Part shown: positions 1 through 11,846 of the stretch, piece after piece | Numbering within the stretch: position 1 is the stretch's first letter | Layout: the number at the start of each line of letters is the position of its first letter | Assembly: GCA_029964075.1 (NCBI GenBank) | Contig: CM057138.1 | Coordinates: 7,682,932-7,746,931, forward strand | Length of the DNA: 64,000 bases | Source: Patiria pectinifera | Taxonomy: Eukaryota > Echinodermata > Asteroidea > Valvatida > Asterinidae | Direction: 5' to 3' | Program-made: the position numbers and the translations under genes | The notes under the pieces: generated by a model | The model's database searches: none | The model's input: the letters and a program-made list of their open reading frames with translations, nothing else | What the model was told of the DNA's origin: nothing

Positions 1-1214
1 CAAACCTGTGGGGGAATTTTTGTTGTGATACAACAACCCGCGAAGCCACGGCGTGGGTTCGGGGCCCGCTTAAGGGCCCCGAAAATTGTTGAACTTTAGA
101 AGCTTTCTGGTGCATTTTAGAGCATTTCAGAGGAGATCTTGTATTTTTTTTGTAAAAAAAAAATCAAAATTGTAAACTTAAATCACTTCTGCTTCTGATA
201 ACATGCCTTTCAAAATAGCGTCGGTAGTATTGTTGGAAAAAATTATTTCACCATTTCTATATTTGTAGTAAAGCAAGGAATCGTTTATACATGTATTTCA
301 TGTATTTTGTGCCTGGATTATTCTCATTTGCGCCACAAAAATTATCAAGACTAGCCATCAAAAGTGATTAAAACTTGCCTCACCTACTTAAAAATATATT
401 TGAGGTGGGTCATGCCACAATTATGCTTAACGTACATCATGGCCGCTAGCGCCGCAAACATTCAGTCTGGCCGGCCGTACATAGCGCCGTACACCCGGCG
501 CGGTATCAGTGTGGATTGCTGCACTGTGAACGGCCCATCCCGTGTGGCCGAAAATTCTGCCGGACTGCAGAAACACGCTACGATGTTTCTCTACACTCTC
601 GAGTTTTGCAATCTCGTCATTTCAATGGAAAATATATACACAGAAAATGAAGATCACGTTCTGTGAATTAATTTTTAGAAATCCTCTTTTTCCATCGATG
701 GTTGTTTTACTATTTTTACGATCCAACTTCGGCCGATTGATTCCGCACGGAACACGAACCTGTGATGCACTTGCAGTAGTCACTGGTTCCGATCCTTCAT
801 CATAGCATTGATTCTGTTAGCACGCGAAGGGTACCAGTGTACCATGCTGCACTCGTCTGCACACCTGACCAGCGCAACACGTGCATCTCAACTCAAGTAC
901 CGACACAGGAACTAGACCTACATAACCACAACCTCGACCCCGAGCGAAAAATCACATAATCGCACTAATGGCAACCGCATGGTCTTCAACTTCGTTCTCA
1001 CATTGGGTGTTCAATATGTGCGTGCGGCATACATATCGATCAACGAAGTTTATGTCCGTAAGTAAATTTCGGATATTTTGGCAAGCATTATGAATAATTA
1101 ATTAGCACATTCTACCCCCCTATTTTCTCAACGGATTCACACGATTCACGTTGGTGGACTTTTGAGGCCCAAAAAACCGGATTTCCGGATAAAACCGGAG
1201 GAATCACATCCCTG
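1..1214 (+). mobile_element. TIR DNA transposon copy A, left end outside window
   Basis: Nearly the same sequence recurs at 16185-17386, with small indels. Both end in ATCACATCCCTG, the inverse of the CAGGGATGTGAT that opens the complete copy at 15884. Near the right end is a CCGGATTTCCGG palindrome. A module near the left holds GGGGCCCGCTTAAGGGCCCC, an inverted repeat with a 4-base centre. No intact transposase is present; short open frames such as 364-666 are not convincing. Probably a non-autonomous element of an hAT-like or related superfamily. Confidence 0.75.
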
Positions 1215-1215
1215 A

Positions 1216-2227
1216 GTGATACTTTGGAGAGGTCAATGAACTTTGTATATCTTAGTTGCCTTTATTTATCATATTTATTCGTCAAAATGCCATTTTTTTC
1301 CCCAGACCCAAGCCTAACTAGTGCCAAAGAATGGTATTGCTGTTGCACCTATTAGTTTACAGTCATATTATGAATTCAAACCCCACAAACAGTGGAGTGC
1401 TGTGGCCTCGTGGTTAAGGGCACTGATTCGTGGTCTATGGGTAAAGCTGCAGGTTGTGGGTTCGAGTCCTGGCGGGGTCACGGTGCGTGTGCCCTTGGAC
1501 AAGGCACTTTGTCACACATTGCTTCTCTCCACCCAGGAGAAAATGGGTACCTGTGAGAGCAGAGATGGTTACTGTGATTGAATAAGCTTCCTTGCATCGA
1601 GCTGTATACTCCCCAGAGAGCTGAGATGGTATTTGGAATGTTTTATGTGCCCAATGAGCAGGGTAATAATGATGTAGCGCCTTGAGCACCAGTCCTGGTG
1701 GATACGTGCGCTTTATGAATATCCACTATTATTATTATTAAACAATTTAGAGGTGACCTTTGATCTCGTTTCTCCTTGTTTTATTGGCACATGCAATATG
1801 ATGAGATTGAAATAGTAATCTGTGGGTCTGTTTTGTAATGGAAAATGTACATATGTCAAGCAATATTCACTCTTGTGTACTTATTACACCCTGCTGTATC
1901 CGGATGGACTTGGATAACCACTTTTCAACCTTTTTATCAAGCCCAATTGCCACTGTTAGAGAGTGATGCTTGTCCGATGTGCCTCTTATAATCTGTTGCA
2001 CCTCTGTGTCTACCCTTATAAAAAGGAAAATTGAGATCAGAGGTCATGCAAAAAAATCTTTGGGGTCTGACTTCATGACATGCTGTAGAATACTTATTAA
2101 AATACACTCCTTTTGCACTAATTAGATGCCGGTCATGAAAAAGTGGCATTTGGAAAATTAAACTGGATAAATAACAACAATCAGAGTATACAAAGTTCAT
2201 TGACCTCACAAATTCATCAGAGGTCAA
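1216..2227. repeat. Imperfect inverted repeat pair enclosing a SINE
   Basis: Sequence at 1222-1300 (GAGGTCAATGAACTTTGTAT then TTTATC...AAAATGCCA) recurs inverted at about 2137-2222. The roughly 1-kb interval looks like a non-autonomous transposon whose interior was later invaded by the SINE. No coding sequence is evident inside. Confidence 0.5.
1386..1740 (+). mobile_element. tRNA-derived SINE with (ATT)n tail
   Basis: A tRNA-like head has an A-box-like TGGCCTCGTGG (1402-1412) and a perfect B box GGTTCGAGTCC (1459-1469), 47 bp apart, the RNA polymerase III promoter layout. The body contains CCACCCAGGAGAAAATGGG and CGCTTTATGAATATCCAC, familiar from marine-invertebrate SINE cores, and the element ends in an ATT repeat. 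Full length at about 355 bp. No clear target duplication. Confidence 0.85.
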
Positions 2228-2284
2228 ATATGAAATGTCAATGTATTATCTGTAAATTCATATCATGGCAAGAATACCCAAAAT

Positions 2285-4370
2285 AAAAACATGGGATATC
2301 AAAATCAAAAGGCCTTACCGTGACAATTTATAGCGCTACACGGACCAAATCAAAAGGCCTTACCGCGACAATCCATAACCCTACACGAACCAAATCACAA
2401 GGTGATACCGCGACAATTCATAGCGCTACACGGACCAAATCAAAAAAGGCCTTACCGCGACAATCCATAGCCCTACAAGAACCAAATCACAAGGTGATAC
2501 CGCGACAATTCATAGCCCTACACGGACCAAATCACAAGGTGATATCGGACAATTCATAGCCCTACATGAACCAAATCACAAGGTGATACCGCGACAATTC
2601 ATAGCGCTACACGGACCAAATCAAAAGGCCAATACCGCGACAATTCATAGCCCTACACGAACCAAATCACAAGGTGATACCGCGACAATTCATAGCCCTA
2701 CACGAACCAAATCACAAGGTGATATCGGACAATTCATAGCCCTACACGAACCAAATCACAAGGTGATACCGCGACAATTCATAGCGCTACACGAACCAAA
2801 TCACAAGGTGATACCGCAACAATCCATAGCCCTACAAGAACCAAAACACAAGGTGATACCGCGACAATTCATAGCGCTACACGGACCAAATCAAAAGGCC
2901 TTACCGCGACAATCCATAGCCCTACAAGAACCAAATCACAAGGTGATACCGCAACAATTCATAGCCCTACTCTAACCAAATCAAAGGCCTTACCACGACA
3001 ATTCATAGCGCTACACGAACCAAAACACAAGGTGATACCGCAACAATTCATAGCGCTACACAAACCAAATCACAAGCTGATACCGCGACAATTCATAGCG
3101 CTACACAAACCAAATCACAAGGTGTTATGGCAATAATAGCCCTACACAAACCAAATCACAAGGTGATACCGCGACAATTCATAGCCTTACTCGAACCAAA
3201 TCGAAATGCCTTACCGCGACAATTCATAGCCCTACACGAACCAAATCACAAGGTGATACCGCGACAATTCATAGCCCTACATGAACCAAATCACAAGGTG
3301 ATACAGCGACAATCCATAGCGCTACACGGACCAAATCAAAAGGCCTTACCGCGACAATCCATAGCCCTACAAGAACCAAATCACAAGGTGATACCGCGAC
3401 AATTCATAGCGCTACACGAACCAAATCACAAGGTGATACCGCAACAATCCATAGCCCTACAAGAACCAAAACACAAGGTGATACCGCGACAATTCATAGC
3501 CCTACATGAACCAAATCACAAGGCCTTACCGCGACAATCCATAGCCCTACAAGAACCAAATCACAAGGTGATACCGCGACAATTCATAGCGCTACATGAA
3601 CCAAATCAAAAGGCAAATACCGCGACAATTCATAGCGCTACACAAACCAAATCACAAGGTGTTATGGCAATAATAGCCCTACACAAACCAAATCACAAGG
3701 TGATACCGCGACAATTCATAGCCTTACTCGAACCAAATCGAAATGCCTTACCGCGACAATTCATAGCCCTACACGAACCAAATCACAAGGTGATACCGCG
3801 ACAATTCATAGCCCTACATGAACCAAATCACAAGGTGATACAGCGACAATTCATAGCGCTACACGAACCAAATCAAAAGGCCAATACCGCGACAATTCAT
3901 AGCGCTACACAAACCAAATCACAAGGGGATACCGCGACAATTCATAGCGCTACACGAACCAAATCACAAGGTGTTATGGCAATAATAGCCCTACACAAAC
4001 CAAATCACAAGGTGATACCGCAACAATTCATAGCCTTACTCGAACCAAATCGAAATGCCTTACCGCGACAATTCATAGCGCTACACGAACCAAATCACAA
4101 GGGGATACCGCGACAATTCATAGCCCTACACGAACTACACGAACCAAATCAATAGGCCTTACTGCAACAATTCATAGCGCTACACGAACCAAATCAAGAC
4201 GTTGCCACGACAATTCATAGCCCTACACGAACCACATCACAAGTTGTTACCACGACAATCCATAGCCCTACACGAACCAAATCAAAAGGCCTAACTGCGA
4301 CAATTCATAGCCCCACACGAACCAAATCATAAGGCGTTACCGCAACAATTCATAGCCCTAAAATGTCATT
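2285..4370 (+). repeat. 45-bp minisatellite, about 45 copies
   Basis: Unit: ACCGCGACAATTCATAGCGC, then TACACGAACCAAATCACAAG and GTGAT. Copies differ by small edits; a variant carries AAAAGGCCTT in place of the ACAAGGTGAT segment, and another reads GTTATGGCAATAAT in place of the ACCGCGACAATTC segment. Because 45 is divisible by three and the unit lacks stops in one frame, long open frames (for example 3127-4155, repeating IPRQFIALHEPNHKV) appear automatically. I see no start context, splice sites or non-repeat coding flanks, so I treat it as non-coding satellite DNA. Confidence 0.93.
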
Positions 4371-5639
4371 GTTAAAGGTATAGCCCATCATGTGTAAATT
4401 GTGCATTTTTGTTCGTTTGAAGCAACAAAAATGCTAAAGATCTAAATAAGGGTGCTGAACAACTAACCTGATGAAGTTTCAGCTCAGCTTTAGTTGTATA
4501 TTTCCAGAAAGACAACATTCTAGGATCTCGATTTCAAATCAAAAGTTGCTGAATCATGTTTTGAATTGGGCCTGAATTCAGAGTCCAAGACACATTCTCA
4601 CTTTTATAGCAACCGTGTTTTACTTGCCGTCAATCCAGTGCCCACAATCATATCACCGCGGTCTGATCTTTCTGCAGACAAGGTTTTTTTCCAAAACATC
4701 CAACAACAAATGTATGAGAATTTTTGTCCTTTTGAAAAAGTAAGCACATGTAAATATATTCTGTATTAAGTAGTGGACAGATTAATCTGAGGAATGTTCA
4801 AAGTCACCCAAATGCGGGCTGAATTTATATCTGATGGTTTTGGGAATTTGATATACCCATCTGTTTCCAAAAATATGCACCTGAATTAAAAACAAACAAT
4901 AATTCGGAGACAATTTCCAGCAACTGCTTGCGATCTGTGCACACGTGCGTATTAAAGGAATTTCCCCTTGATGAGAAACTACTACAATTTGAGCATGTAT
5001 ATGCGATACAAAAGTTAGCAGGGTACCAGCGTGCACATACGCTGCGCTGATATCCCTACAGATGCGTCATACATAATCAGCTATGTCAGACTATCACGCT
5101 ATCGTGCATGCATATGTAGCAAAGTCGATATCAGATCTACGATCACGACACCTATTCCAAACATTTTTTGGCAGGATGGATACTCGGGATAAAAATTATC
5201 AACGTGGTTGGGTGGGGCGAAAAAGAAATCCTTTCTGGTCCAGGTTCCAATAAAACCAATGCTGAGATGGGAAGCTTTACGCTTTACGCGGGGTGAGATT
5301 GGACAAAAATGAAAAATCCACAAACTTCGGTTGACATGTATTCATGTACATGTACATGTATTATTGTACATTTACTTGTATAGATGTACATTTATTATAT
5401 ACATTTATTACATACATGTAATGCACGTACTGGTATGTCCGTAAAGGGCATGTTTACATTTTATGTACCGTAATTTCTGTAATATTTGCAAATTTTGACG
5501 CTTCAGTAAAGAAAATAAATGGGTGAAGAATGAGGAAAAACATGTCTGGTCATTAAATAATATAATCCATACGTGATTGATTTAATAATGTCTTTTTCTG
5601 TGTGCGATGTTATTAATTTTGCATGTTTGCACTTTTGCA
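4371..5639. other. Unassigned sequence with ACATGT-rich patch
   Basis: No gene recognised. 5335-5430 is rich in TACATGTA/ACATGTACATGT strings. The segment 5205-5280 (GGTCCAGGTTCCAATAAAA, GCTGAGATGGGAAG) recurs at 7850-7910, so it is part of a dispersed repeat. Confidence 0.5.
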
Positions 5640-6273
5640 GAATGAAAGAAACGATTCACAAAAAAATATTAACGCCGGTGCTAAGTTACTAATCTTACTT
5701 ATAAACTCCAAGGCTTCCAAAACGTTTTTGTGTTGGTGGTGGCTATTTTTCAAAGCACTACTGCAGCTCAAACTGAATTCCATCCACAGTGACACTTGAT
5801 TACCAGTTCTTCCAGCCATTCTACCTCCATGTTCCAACCATAGACCATACTCTTTAATTCCTTGATCAAAATCTCACACATCTGATGGTTCTCATCGCGG
5901 CAATATTGATACCAATGTGATTGCGTATTGCTAGCTCATAATTGTCACTGCACAGTACATGCACAATACACACACATCCACACGCGATATACCAACACGA
6001 GGTGCATCAAACCCATTGAAAATAATTTTTAGTCTGGTCGTCAAGTACTCCACTGCCCACATTGCATTGGTGTCTATCAGGTTCTTGTCCACATTGCTTG
6101 TTAGACTTGTCACCAGTCCATCCATTATCGTAAATTAGGGTCTATTTTTGCCAGAAATTTTCGGGCGATATTACAGAAACAGAAAATGTTGGAAATCCGG
6201 AATCCGCATAAAATTCTGCAGACGTTTGACTAAAATTCCGGAAATCCGGAAAAATCCGAACAAATCACACCCC
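5640..6273 (-). pseudogene. Decayed TIR transposon with ORF fragments
   Basis: The right edge (reading minus) opens CAGGGGTGTGATTTGTTCGG followed by CCGGA-rich sequence, resembling the CAGGGATGTGAT terminus of the elements at 1-1214 and 15884-17386. Just inside is a minus ORF (5931-6125) starting MDGLVTSLTSNVDKNLIDTN, and further in (about 5770-5910) a second open stretch reading YQYCRDENHQMCEIL. These could be exons of a transposase or accessory protein; I do not recognise the family. No left terminus located. Confidence 0.4.
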
Positions 6274-6659
6274 TGTAATATTTTTTTGCAGGATGGATAC
6301 TCTGAATAACTAGAACGGCGAAGCCGCCATGGCTCGCTATCCAAGGCAGGAAGGGAGGCTGAAGGTAGGGTTGGGGATGGGCATGATGGAAGGGGATCAG
6401 GATTCTTGTTGATGTGCCTAGGTGTAGGGGTCAGTTTTTAAATGTCAACATAAAAAGTCAACAGATTACCTAATAAATACATGTGTATATAGGTTAGCCG
6501 TCACTGTATTATGGGGGAGTTTTCCATTGTTAGGGTAATTAGGACCCAGTTGTGGATTTTTGCAGCCCCAACAGTGTCTTCTGCTCCCCATACTTGTATT
6601 ACCATGGGAAAACTCTTGTGTAGTCGCCACAAATGCAGAACAAGAATGGGTATACATGA

Positions 6660-7440
6660 ACATGTAGACACAGCACCATCACCCCCTCCCCTAAACCTTA
6701 CCCCATCCCAAAACCTTACCCCATCCCCAACCCGCCCCCTCCCCCACCCACCCCCTACCCACACCCATTCCATCCTCCCCTAATCATCCCCACCCTATCA
6801 CCTACACATCCCAACCCCACCCAAACTCCAATCCTTATCTCCTTCCCCCTCCCCTGACCCGTACCCTCCCCTATCCCAACCCCTACACCCACCTACCCTA
6901 TCTTCCCCTATCTGTCCTTACCCACCCTACACATCCCCACCCTAACCCTTACTCGAATTCCAATATCCAGCCCACCCCATTCCCCCACCCATACATCCCC
7001 ACCTGACCCCATGCAACCCCTACTCTGATCCCTATATACTGGGTACTGCCCCCTCCCCTTATCCAACCCCTACAACAACCCATCCCTACCCATCCCTACA
7101 CATCCCCAACCCAACCCCTACTCCGATCCTATATCCCGCCCCCTGCCCAACCCCCTCCTAACCCAACCCCTACATCCATGCCCATCCTCTCCCTACCTGT
7201 CTCCCCCTACCTGTCTCTCCCTACCTGTTCCCACCCCACTCCTACAAATCCCCACCCCACCCAAACCCAGTATTCCAACCCCTCTCCCCACCCCACCCCA
7301 ACCCACCCTGCCCACCCATCCTAGCTCCCCTACTCATCCTACTCACACAAACCCTAACTCCAACCCTATCCCCCAACCCACCCCACCCCACCCCACCCTC
7401 CCCTATCCCTACTCCAACCCCATAAACTAAAAGATCAAAC
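6660..7440 (+). repeat. C/A-rich, G-poor degenerate tract
   Basis: About 780 bp of degenerate CCCCTACCC, CATCCCCAACCC and CCCCACCCCA words with almost no G on the plus strand. No fixed period could be seen by eye. The minus strand is G-rich with many runs of three or four G, so it could form G-quadruplexes. It lies in intron or flank left of the last VAV exon seen. Confidence 0.8.
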
Positions 7441-7719
7441 CAGAAGCTCATGCACATCCCCAAAATGCATAGTGTACATGTACATGTTACACCGGTATAC
7501 ACACATGTATATTTGTTATACAAGTATACATGTACATGTAACAATTAAAAACTTTAACATTTCCTTGAATTAAAGTTCCTCAATAAAATCATAACATTTA
7601 CGGCAATGATATGAACCTAACTGAAGTTATAGAGATGATACATGAGTCATGACAACTGCATTTAATTTTTTTCCCCAAGTTAACTAGAATCAAAAACTTC
7701 AACATTTTTATCTGAACGC

Positions 7720-7785
7720 GGACGGCCGGACGGACGGACGCGCGGACGGACGGACGGACGGGCGCCCGGACAGACGGACGGAAAT
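7720..7785 (+). repeat. (CGGA)n microsatellite
   Basis: Interrupted GGAC/CGGA tetranucleotide array, followed by TTACATAGGCTCGTATCTGC and another copy of the GTCCAGGTTCCAATAAAA repeat. Likely the edge of a dispersed repeat. Confidence 0.8.
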
Positions 7786-8655
7786 TGGTATTACATAGGC
7801 TCGTATCTGCTTCGCAGCTCGCCAAAAATAATAATTACGCGGTCGGGCGGGGCGGAAAAAGATTTCTCGTCCAGGTTCCAATAAAAAGAATGCTGAGATG
7901 GGAAGGGTTAACTTTTTTTGGATAGGCTTGATACTCTGAATAAAATAATGCGGTCGGACTGGACAAAAAAAACACCTTAAGTTGCAATGAAATCCCCAAA
8001 ATATATTTCTGCACAATGATGGACAGCCGACCTTAAAGAGTTAATTGAATGTAGCTGTCGGCCATTATTACAATCAGCGTTCTACTAAGAATTAAAAAGA
8101 GATGCATTACATCAAATTAGGTTTGGCTCAGTAAGGGACATCATAACTGTTCAGCGAAATAAAAAGGGAGTTTGGTTTCTTGGGATTCTTCCGTGAAAGA
8201 TAGCACCTGGACTGAATCTCCAAGGTTATTACACAACAGTTCATTTTTTCCCGTGGTGCTGTTTGCCAAGGACTGCTTTCCCCATCCAGTAAGTACCATT
8301 CCCGTAGTGAGGACTGAACACATTTTTCTTCGCATACTTTTAGTGTTGCCGAGCTCTTCCTGTGTGCACAGACCATGACTGGCCTTTTGTTGAATTGGAA
8401 CACGTGCAGAATGGGAGGGCCTTTCGCACACGTGCGAACGGGAGGTAGCTCAAACAAAAGAATGCGTTCCTGGCGTGCGCATCCATGCGAACAGGTAAAG
8501 TATTTTTGATCCCTTGCCTAACACGAATGCTTCTTAAGTATGTGCAATGTAGCAAGTGACCTATCAAAATTGCATTTTGAATCTGTGTTCTCTTCACACA
8601 AGCAACCACGAAAGGCCAGTGGTATAGAGTAAATGACATGATCAATAATGCTCAC

Positions 8656-8909
8656 CATTATGTTCGGGCTTGGCCACTGCTTTGCCCTGGACTGGTACTG
8701 GGACTTGACTTGCGGCTTGGACAGTAGAGGATTCCCGCAATGGTATTTTCAAGGTGGAGTGAAGCCCATTGAAGACATCCCTCAGGCTGTTCTTGCTGTA
8801 GTGCATGATCAGGTCTGGCAAGGTGTTGAAATCACATGAGTCCTTGTCCACCAAACCAAATTTGCCAAGGTAGTAGAGAACTTTAATATGTTTCACCTGT
8901 TGTTCATGT
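8656..8909 (-). CDS. VAV: VAV exon: second half of SH2 domain plus tail
   Basis: Encodes the SH2 stretch beginning HEQQVKHIKVLYYLGKFG and continuing through DFNTLPDLIMHYSKNSLRD and LHSTLKIPLRES, which matches the VAV family pattern (VKHIKV, then LxxLVxxYxxxSLK, then LDTTLxxPxK). The VKHIKV segment follows the phosphotyrosine-binding half encoded by the preceding exon. After the SH2 comes a short Gln/Val/Pro-rich tail. The acceptor is a TTGTAG before ACATGAAC; the donor is GTGAGC after CATAATG, leaving phase 1. If unspliced, the frame would stop eight bases later, so a protein ending here without the last SH3 is a weak alternative. No VAV C-terminal SH3 exon was found between 1 and 8655. Confidence 0.93.
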
Positions 8910-9015
8910 CTACAATGTAGGAAATAACAAATAGAGCAGGAGTCTGACTTCACAATAGTGGGTGGCAAAATACATGTATATGATGATACAAAGAAATGAT
9001 ACAAAGAAACCACAC

Positions 9016-9407
9016 TTGAGCCAAAAAAAAATAACAATCGGTCTCTGGTCAGACCGAAGTTCCAGAATTGATGCGGCGACGCGGTTTTTTTGGGGGGGGG
9101 GTGGCTTTTTTTTTTTCAAGCTTCAATTGTACAGACAAGGTGGGTACTATTTTGCTTTTTTGTGTCCTCATTATACATTGGTGTCCTCCATCATTTGCCT
9201 TGGTGCCCTTTATCATTTGCCTTGGTGCAATTTACACATTCCTTGGTGCTCCTTGGTACAAAAATTTGAGGTGCGGAAATAGAGGGCGCTGTTGTAGCTT
9301 CCATGTTATTTTGAAGAAGAAAAAAAGGTTGACGCGCATGATTAAAATCGACGCGAGCGCTGACCAGAGACTGAGTATTTTTTGGGGAGGCCTTACCCTA
9401 AAACACA
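9016..9407. mobile_element. MITE with GTCTCTGGTCAG inverted termini
   Basis: Left end GCCAAAAAAAAA then GGTCTCTGGTCAG; right end CTGACCAGAGACT then TTTTTTGGGGAGGC. Interior has GCGGCGACGCGG and GACGCGAGCGC, related to the MITE at 25282-25662, whose termini carry GTCTCCGGTTTCTGG. No coding capacity. Confidence 0.65.
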
Positions 9408-9429
9408 GTCTGCTTTTATTATACTTATA

Positions 9430-10205
9430 AGGGCACTATTCTTCCGGGAATAAAATATGTGCTTGGCCGGTAAGCACATATATTATTCTCATTCATAAAT
9501 AACTTTCGGTCAATCCAAGATTTTGTTCAACAATTTTAATTTGTGTTTTGTGAAACACCCCTCTAGCCATGCCTATGGTATCGTTGCTTTGCTAAAATTG
9601 TGACAAAACTCTCCAAATCTGGCAAAAGTTCATCATAAGATAATAGCATTTTAAGTTATTACTTTTCTCAAAGATATTTTTAACCTCTTTGCAGTAACAG
9701 AATTCGGAAATGTTTGCCTTGTCCGATAGCTTATGATTTGCTCTTCAAATCATAGTCGTTTGTTAAAAATATTACTTAATTACACAGTAATTCATTAGTA
9801 AAACCTTTTTGCACTTAATGAGAACATGAATACGTGGATGCCCATATTTTCCCCATTACTTTGTACACAGTTTTTGTCATAAACATAAAACTGCAGAAGC
9901 TGTTATTATTTGTACTTCATTGACACATTAAACTGGTTACTTTTATGTGTCATACGACAGTTGAACTTGTGCACATCTGTTCTCTTTCAACATCATTCTC
10001 ACGCTTATGAATGCTCCCTTCCTGAAACATGTAGACCAATGTATGATTTTTCCGACCCTGCTAACGAGTCGACTTTTTGGTCACTTAGTGAAAACATTTT
10101 ACACTTTTTTAGACTTCCTTAAAATGAAAAACACCGATTCCAGGTTTTTTGTCCAATGCTTATTTACGATAATTAAGAAAATAAACTATATTTTACTTCA
10201 AATTA
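9430..10205. other. AT-rich intron, nothing recognised
   Basis: AT-rich sequence between the VAV SH2 exons with no gene, repeat array or terminal inverted repeat that I can identify. Confidence 0.5.
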
Positions 10206-10582
10206 GGTTTTGCCCTTAACAAACATTTTTAAACAATGAATACTCAGTATGTTACCTCCCGAGTGAAGTTGGAAAAAATCACTCGGGTGGGACTTGAACC
10301 CATGACCTCCTGTTTTCTAGTGCAGATGTCTTACCACTCGACCACCAAGCTAACGGAATCGTTTGGCTGGTTCGAATCTGATGTATATAGCATCTGATGT
10401 ATATAACATCAGATTCGAACCAGCCAACCGATCCCGTTAGCTCGGTGGTCGATTGGTAAGACATCTGCACAAGAAAGCAGGAGGTCGTGGGTTCCCACTC
10501 GAGTGATTTTTTCCAACTTCACTCGGGAGGTAACACACTGAGTATACAGTGTTTAAAAAACATCAGTGAAGGGCAAAACCTC
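10206..10582. mobile_element. Fold-back palindrome with tRNA-like arms
   Basis: Outer ends GGTTTTGCCCTT and AAGGGCAAAACC are inverse; inner arms include TTACCTCCCGAGTGAAGTTG against CAACTTCACTCGGGAGGTAA. Each arm contains a tRNA-like stretch (right arm: GCTCGGTGGTCGATTGGTAA near 10440, GGTCGTGGGTTCCCAC near 10485), so two tRNA-related heads lie tail to tail. The centre near 10385-10405 has a duplicated GCATCTGATGTATATA. A long hairpin would form. Possibly a fold-back SINE or a tRNA gene captured by an inverted-repeat transposon. Confidence 0.75.
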
Positions 10583-11219
10583 GAGTCCGACTCGAGTCCG
10601 ACTCGAGTCCGACTCAAGTCACAATTTTTGGTGACTCGACTTGACTCAATTCCCTATGGGTAAATGACTCGACTCGACTCGAGTCACTGCGAGCAAATGA
10701 CTTGACATAACTCCCTCATCAGAAGACTTGACTCAAGCGAAGACCTATAAGACTCGAGACCCAAAAATAAAAGCAAAACTTTGTGAAAGGTATTTGCAAT
10801 GACTTACGGAGCAAAATTTTTGTTCACGTCTCTTTGAGAATACAGTATGGTACCGCAGCCGCTTGTCATGTACAAAAATACAACGTGTCACACTCTCTCA
10901 CTTCATGGTTTTAGAACGCGCCAAATACTATCCAGGAACCGGATTCTAAACACATTTTCCAATTCGTTGTTGCATCATTGACTTTAAGCGATTTCTTATA
11001 AAGCTCTTGGATTTGAACGCCGGCTAAATTTATGCCCTCCTTTAATAAATTTTGGTATGTAGTGTGCAAATATTCGTGACTCGAGCTAAATATTTGACTC
11101 GACTCAACTCGCCTCGACTCAACTCGACCTTTTCGACCTAATGACTCAACTCGACTCGAGTCACTTCTTTAAAATGACTCAACTCGAGTCACAAAAATCA
11201 GTGACTCGTTACAACTCTG
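10583..11219. mobile_element. hAT-like element copy, left-truncated
   Basis: Dense GACTCGAGTC words at both flanks, and a right terminus GACTCGTTACAACTCTG identical to that of the element at 60674-62036. Internal segments (TAAATGACTCGACT, AAAAATAAAAGCAAAACT) also match it. The left terminus is missing where the tRNA-like palindrome abuts. Non-coding. Confidence 0.75.
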
Positions 11220-11846
11220 TTATATTTTGCTTTCAAACTTGGTAAGGCGAAGTTTTTGTCATTTTGTGAGCAAAGTGACGGTATGTTCCTCATGCGCGTA
11301 GCGCTTATCTCCTTATATGGAAATTGACGCCTGCATGGCACGTACTGCGCAATGTAACGCATGAATTTTGTTTAAAAGCACCCGGTTTATATCAGGGATT
11401 TAAAACCACCCACGTGATGGGCTCTCGTCCAATAGGAATGGGTGAACTTTCTCACATATTTATTGATCTGTTTTTTATTATTGTTCCGAATGTTTGGAAC
11501 ATGTTCCATAAGGTTTGTACACAAAAATACAAAGGATAACAGGAAAACACAAGCAACGCCACCCCCCCCAACCAAAAAACACCACCTTCTTTTGACAACC
11601 AATGAATTCCAAGGACAAGACTTCATAGATGGCATGCTTTCAAGTGTCTTTGCATGACACCAATGGAGATACCAGTAGCAGACATGTGGTGGTTAAACCC
11701 TCACATTTATAACTAATTTTTCAATGACCAGCAATACACTTCCCTTCAGCCTTCCAGCTTGCGATAAGGCCACTGGCACCACCAAAGCATCATAATTGTG
11801 CACTAAACATGCAACAAGCATAGAGCAAACATGCATAAGGGGGAGA
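11220..11846. other. Intron sequence, nothing recognised
   Basis: No coding or repeat structure supported. A C run lies at about 11563-11570. Confidence 0.45.

Noticed and set aside
3127-4155. 342-aa repetitive ORF as a protein
   Set aside because: Product of a 45-bp satellite with a stop-free frame; starts and ends arbitrarily inside the array.
2285-4370. CRISPR array
   Set aside because: Contiguous tandem repeat without unique spacers, in a eukaryotic genome.
6660-7440. Interstitial CCCTAA telomere tract
   Set aside because: CCCTA words occur but without a regular six-base period.
10270-10500. Functional tRNA gene
   Set aside because: Only tRNA-like boxes within a palindrome; a full cloverleaf with paired acceptor stem could not be traced.
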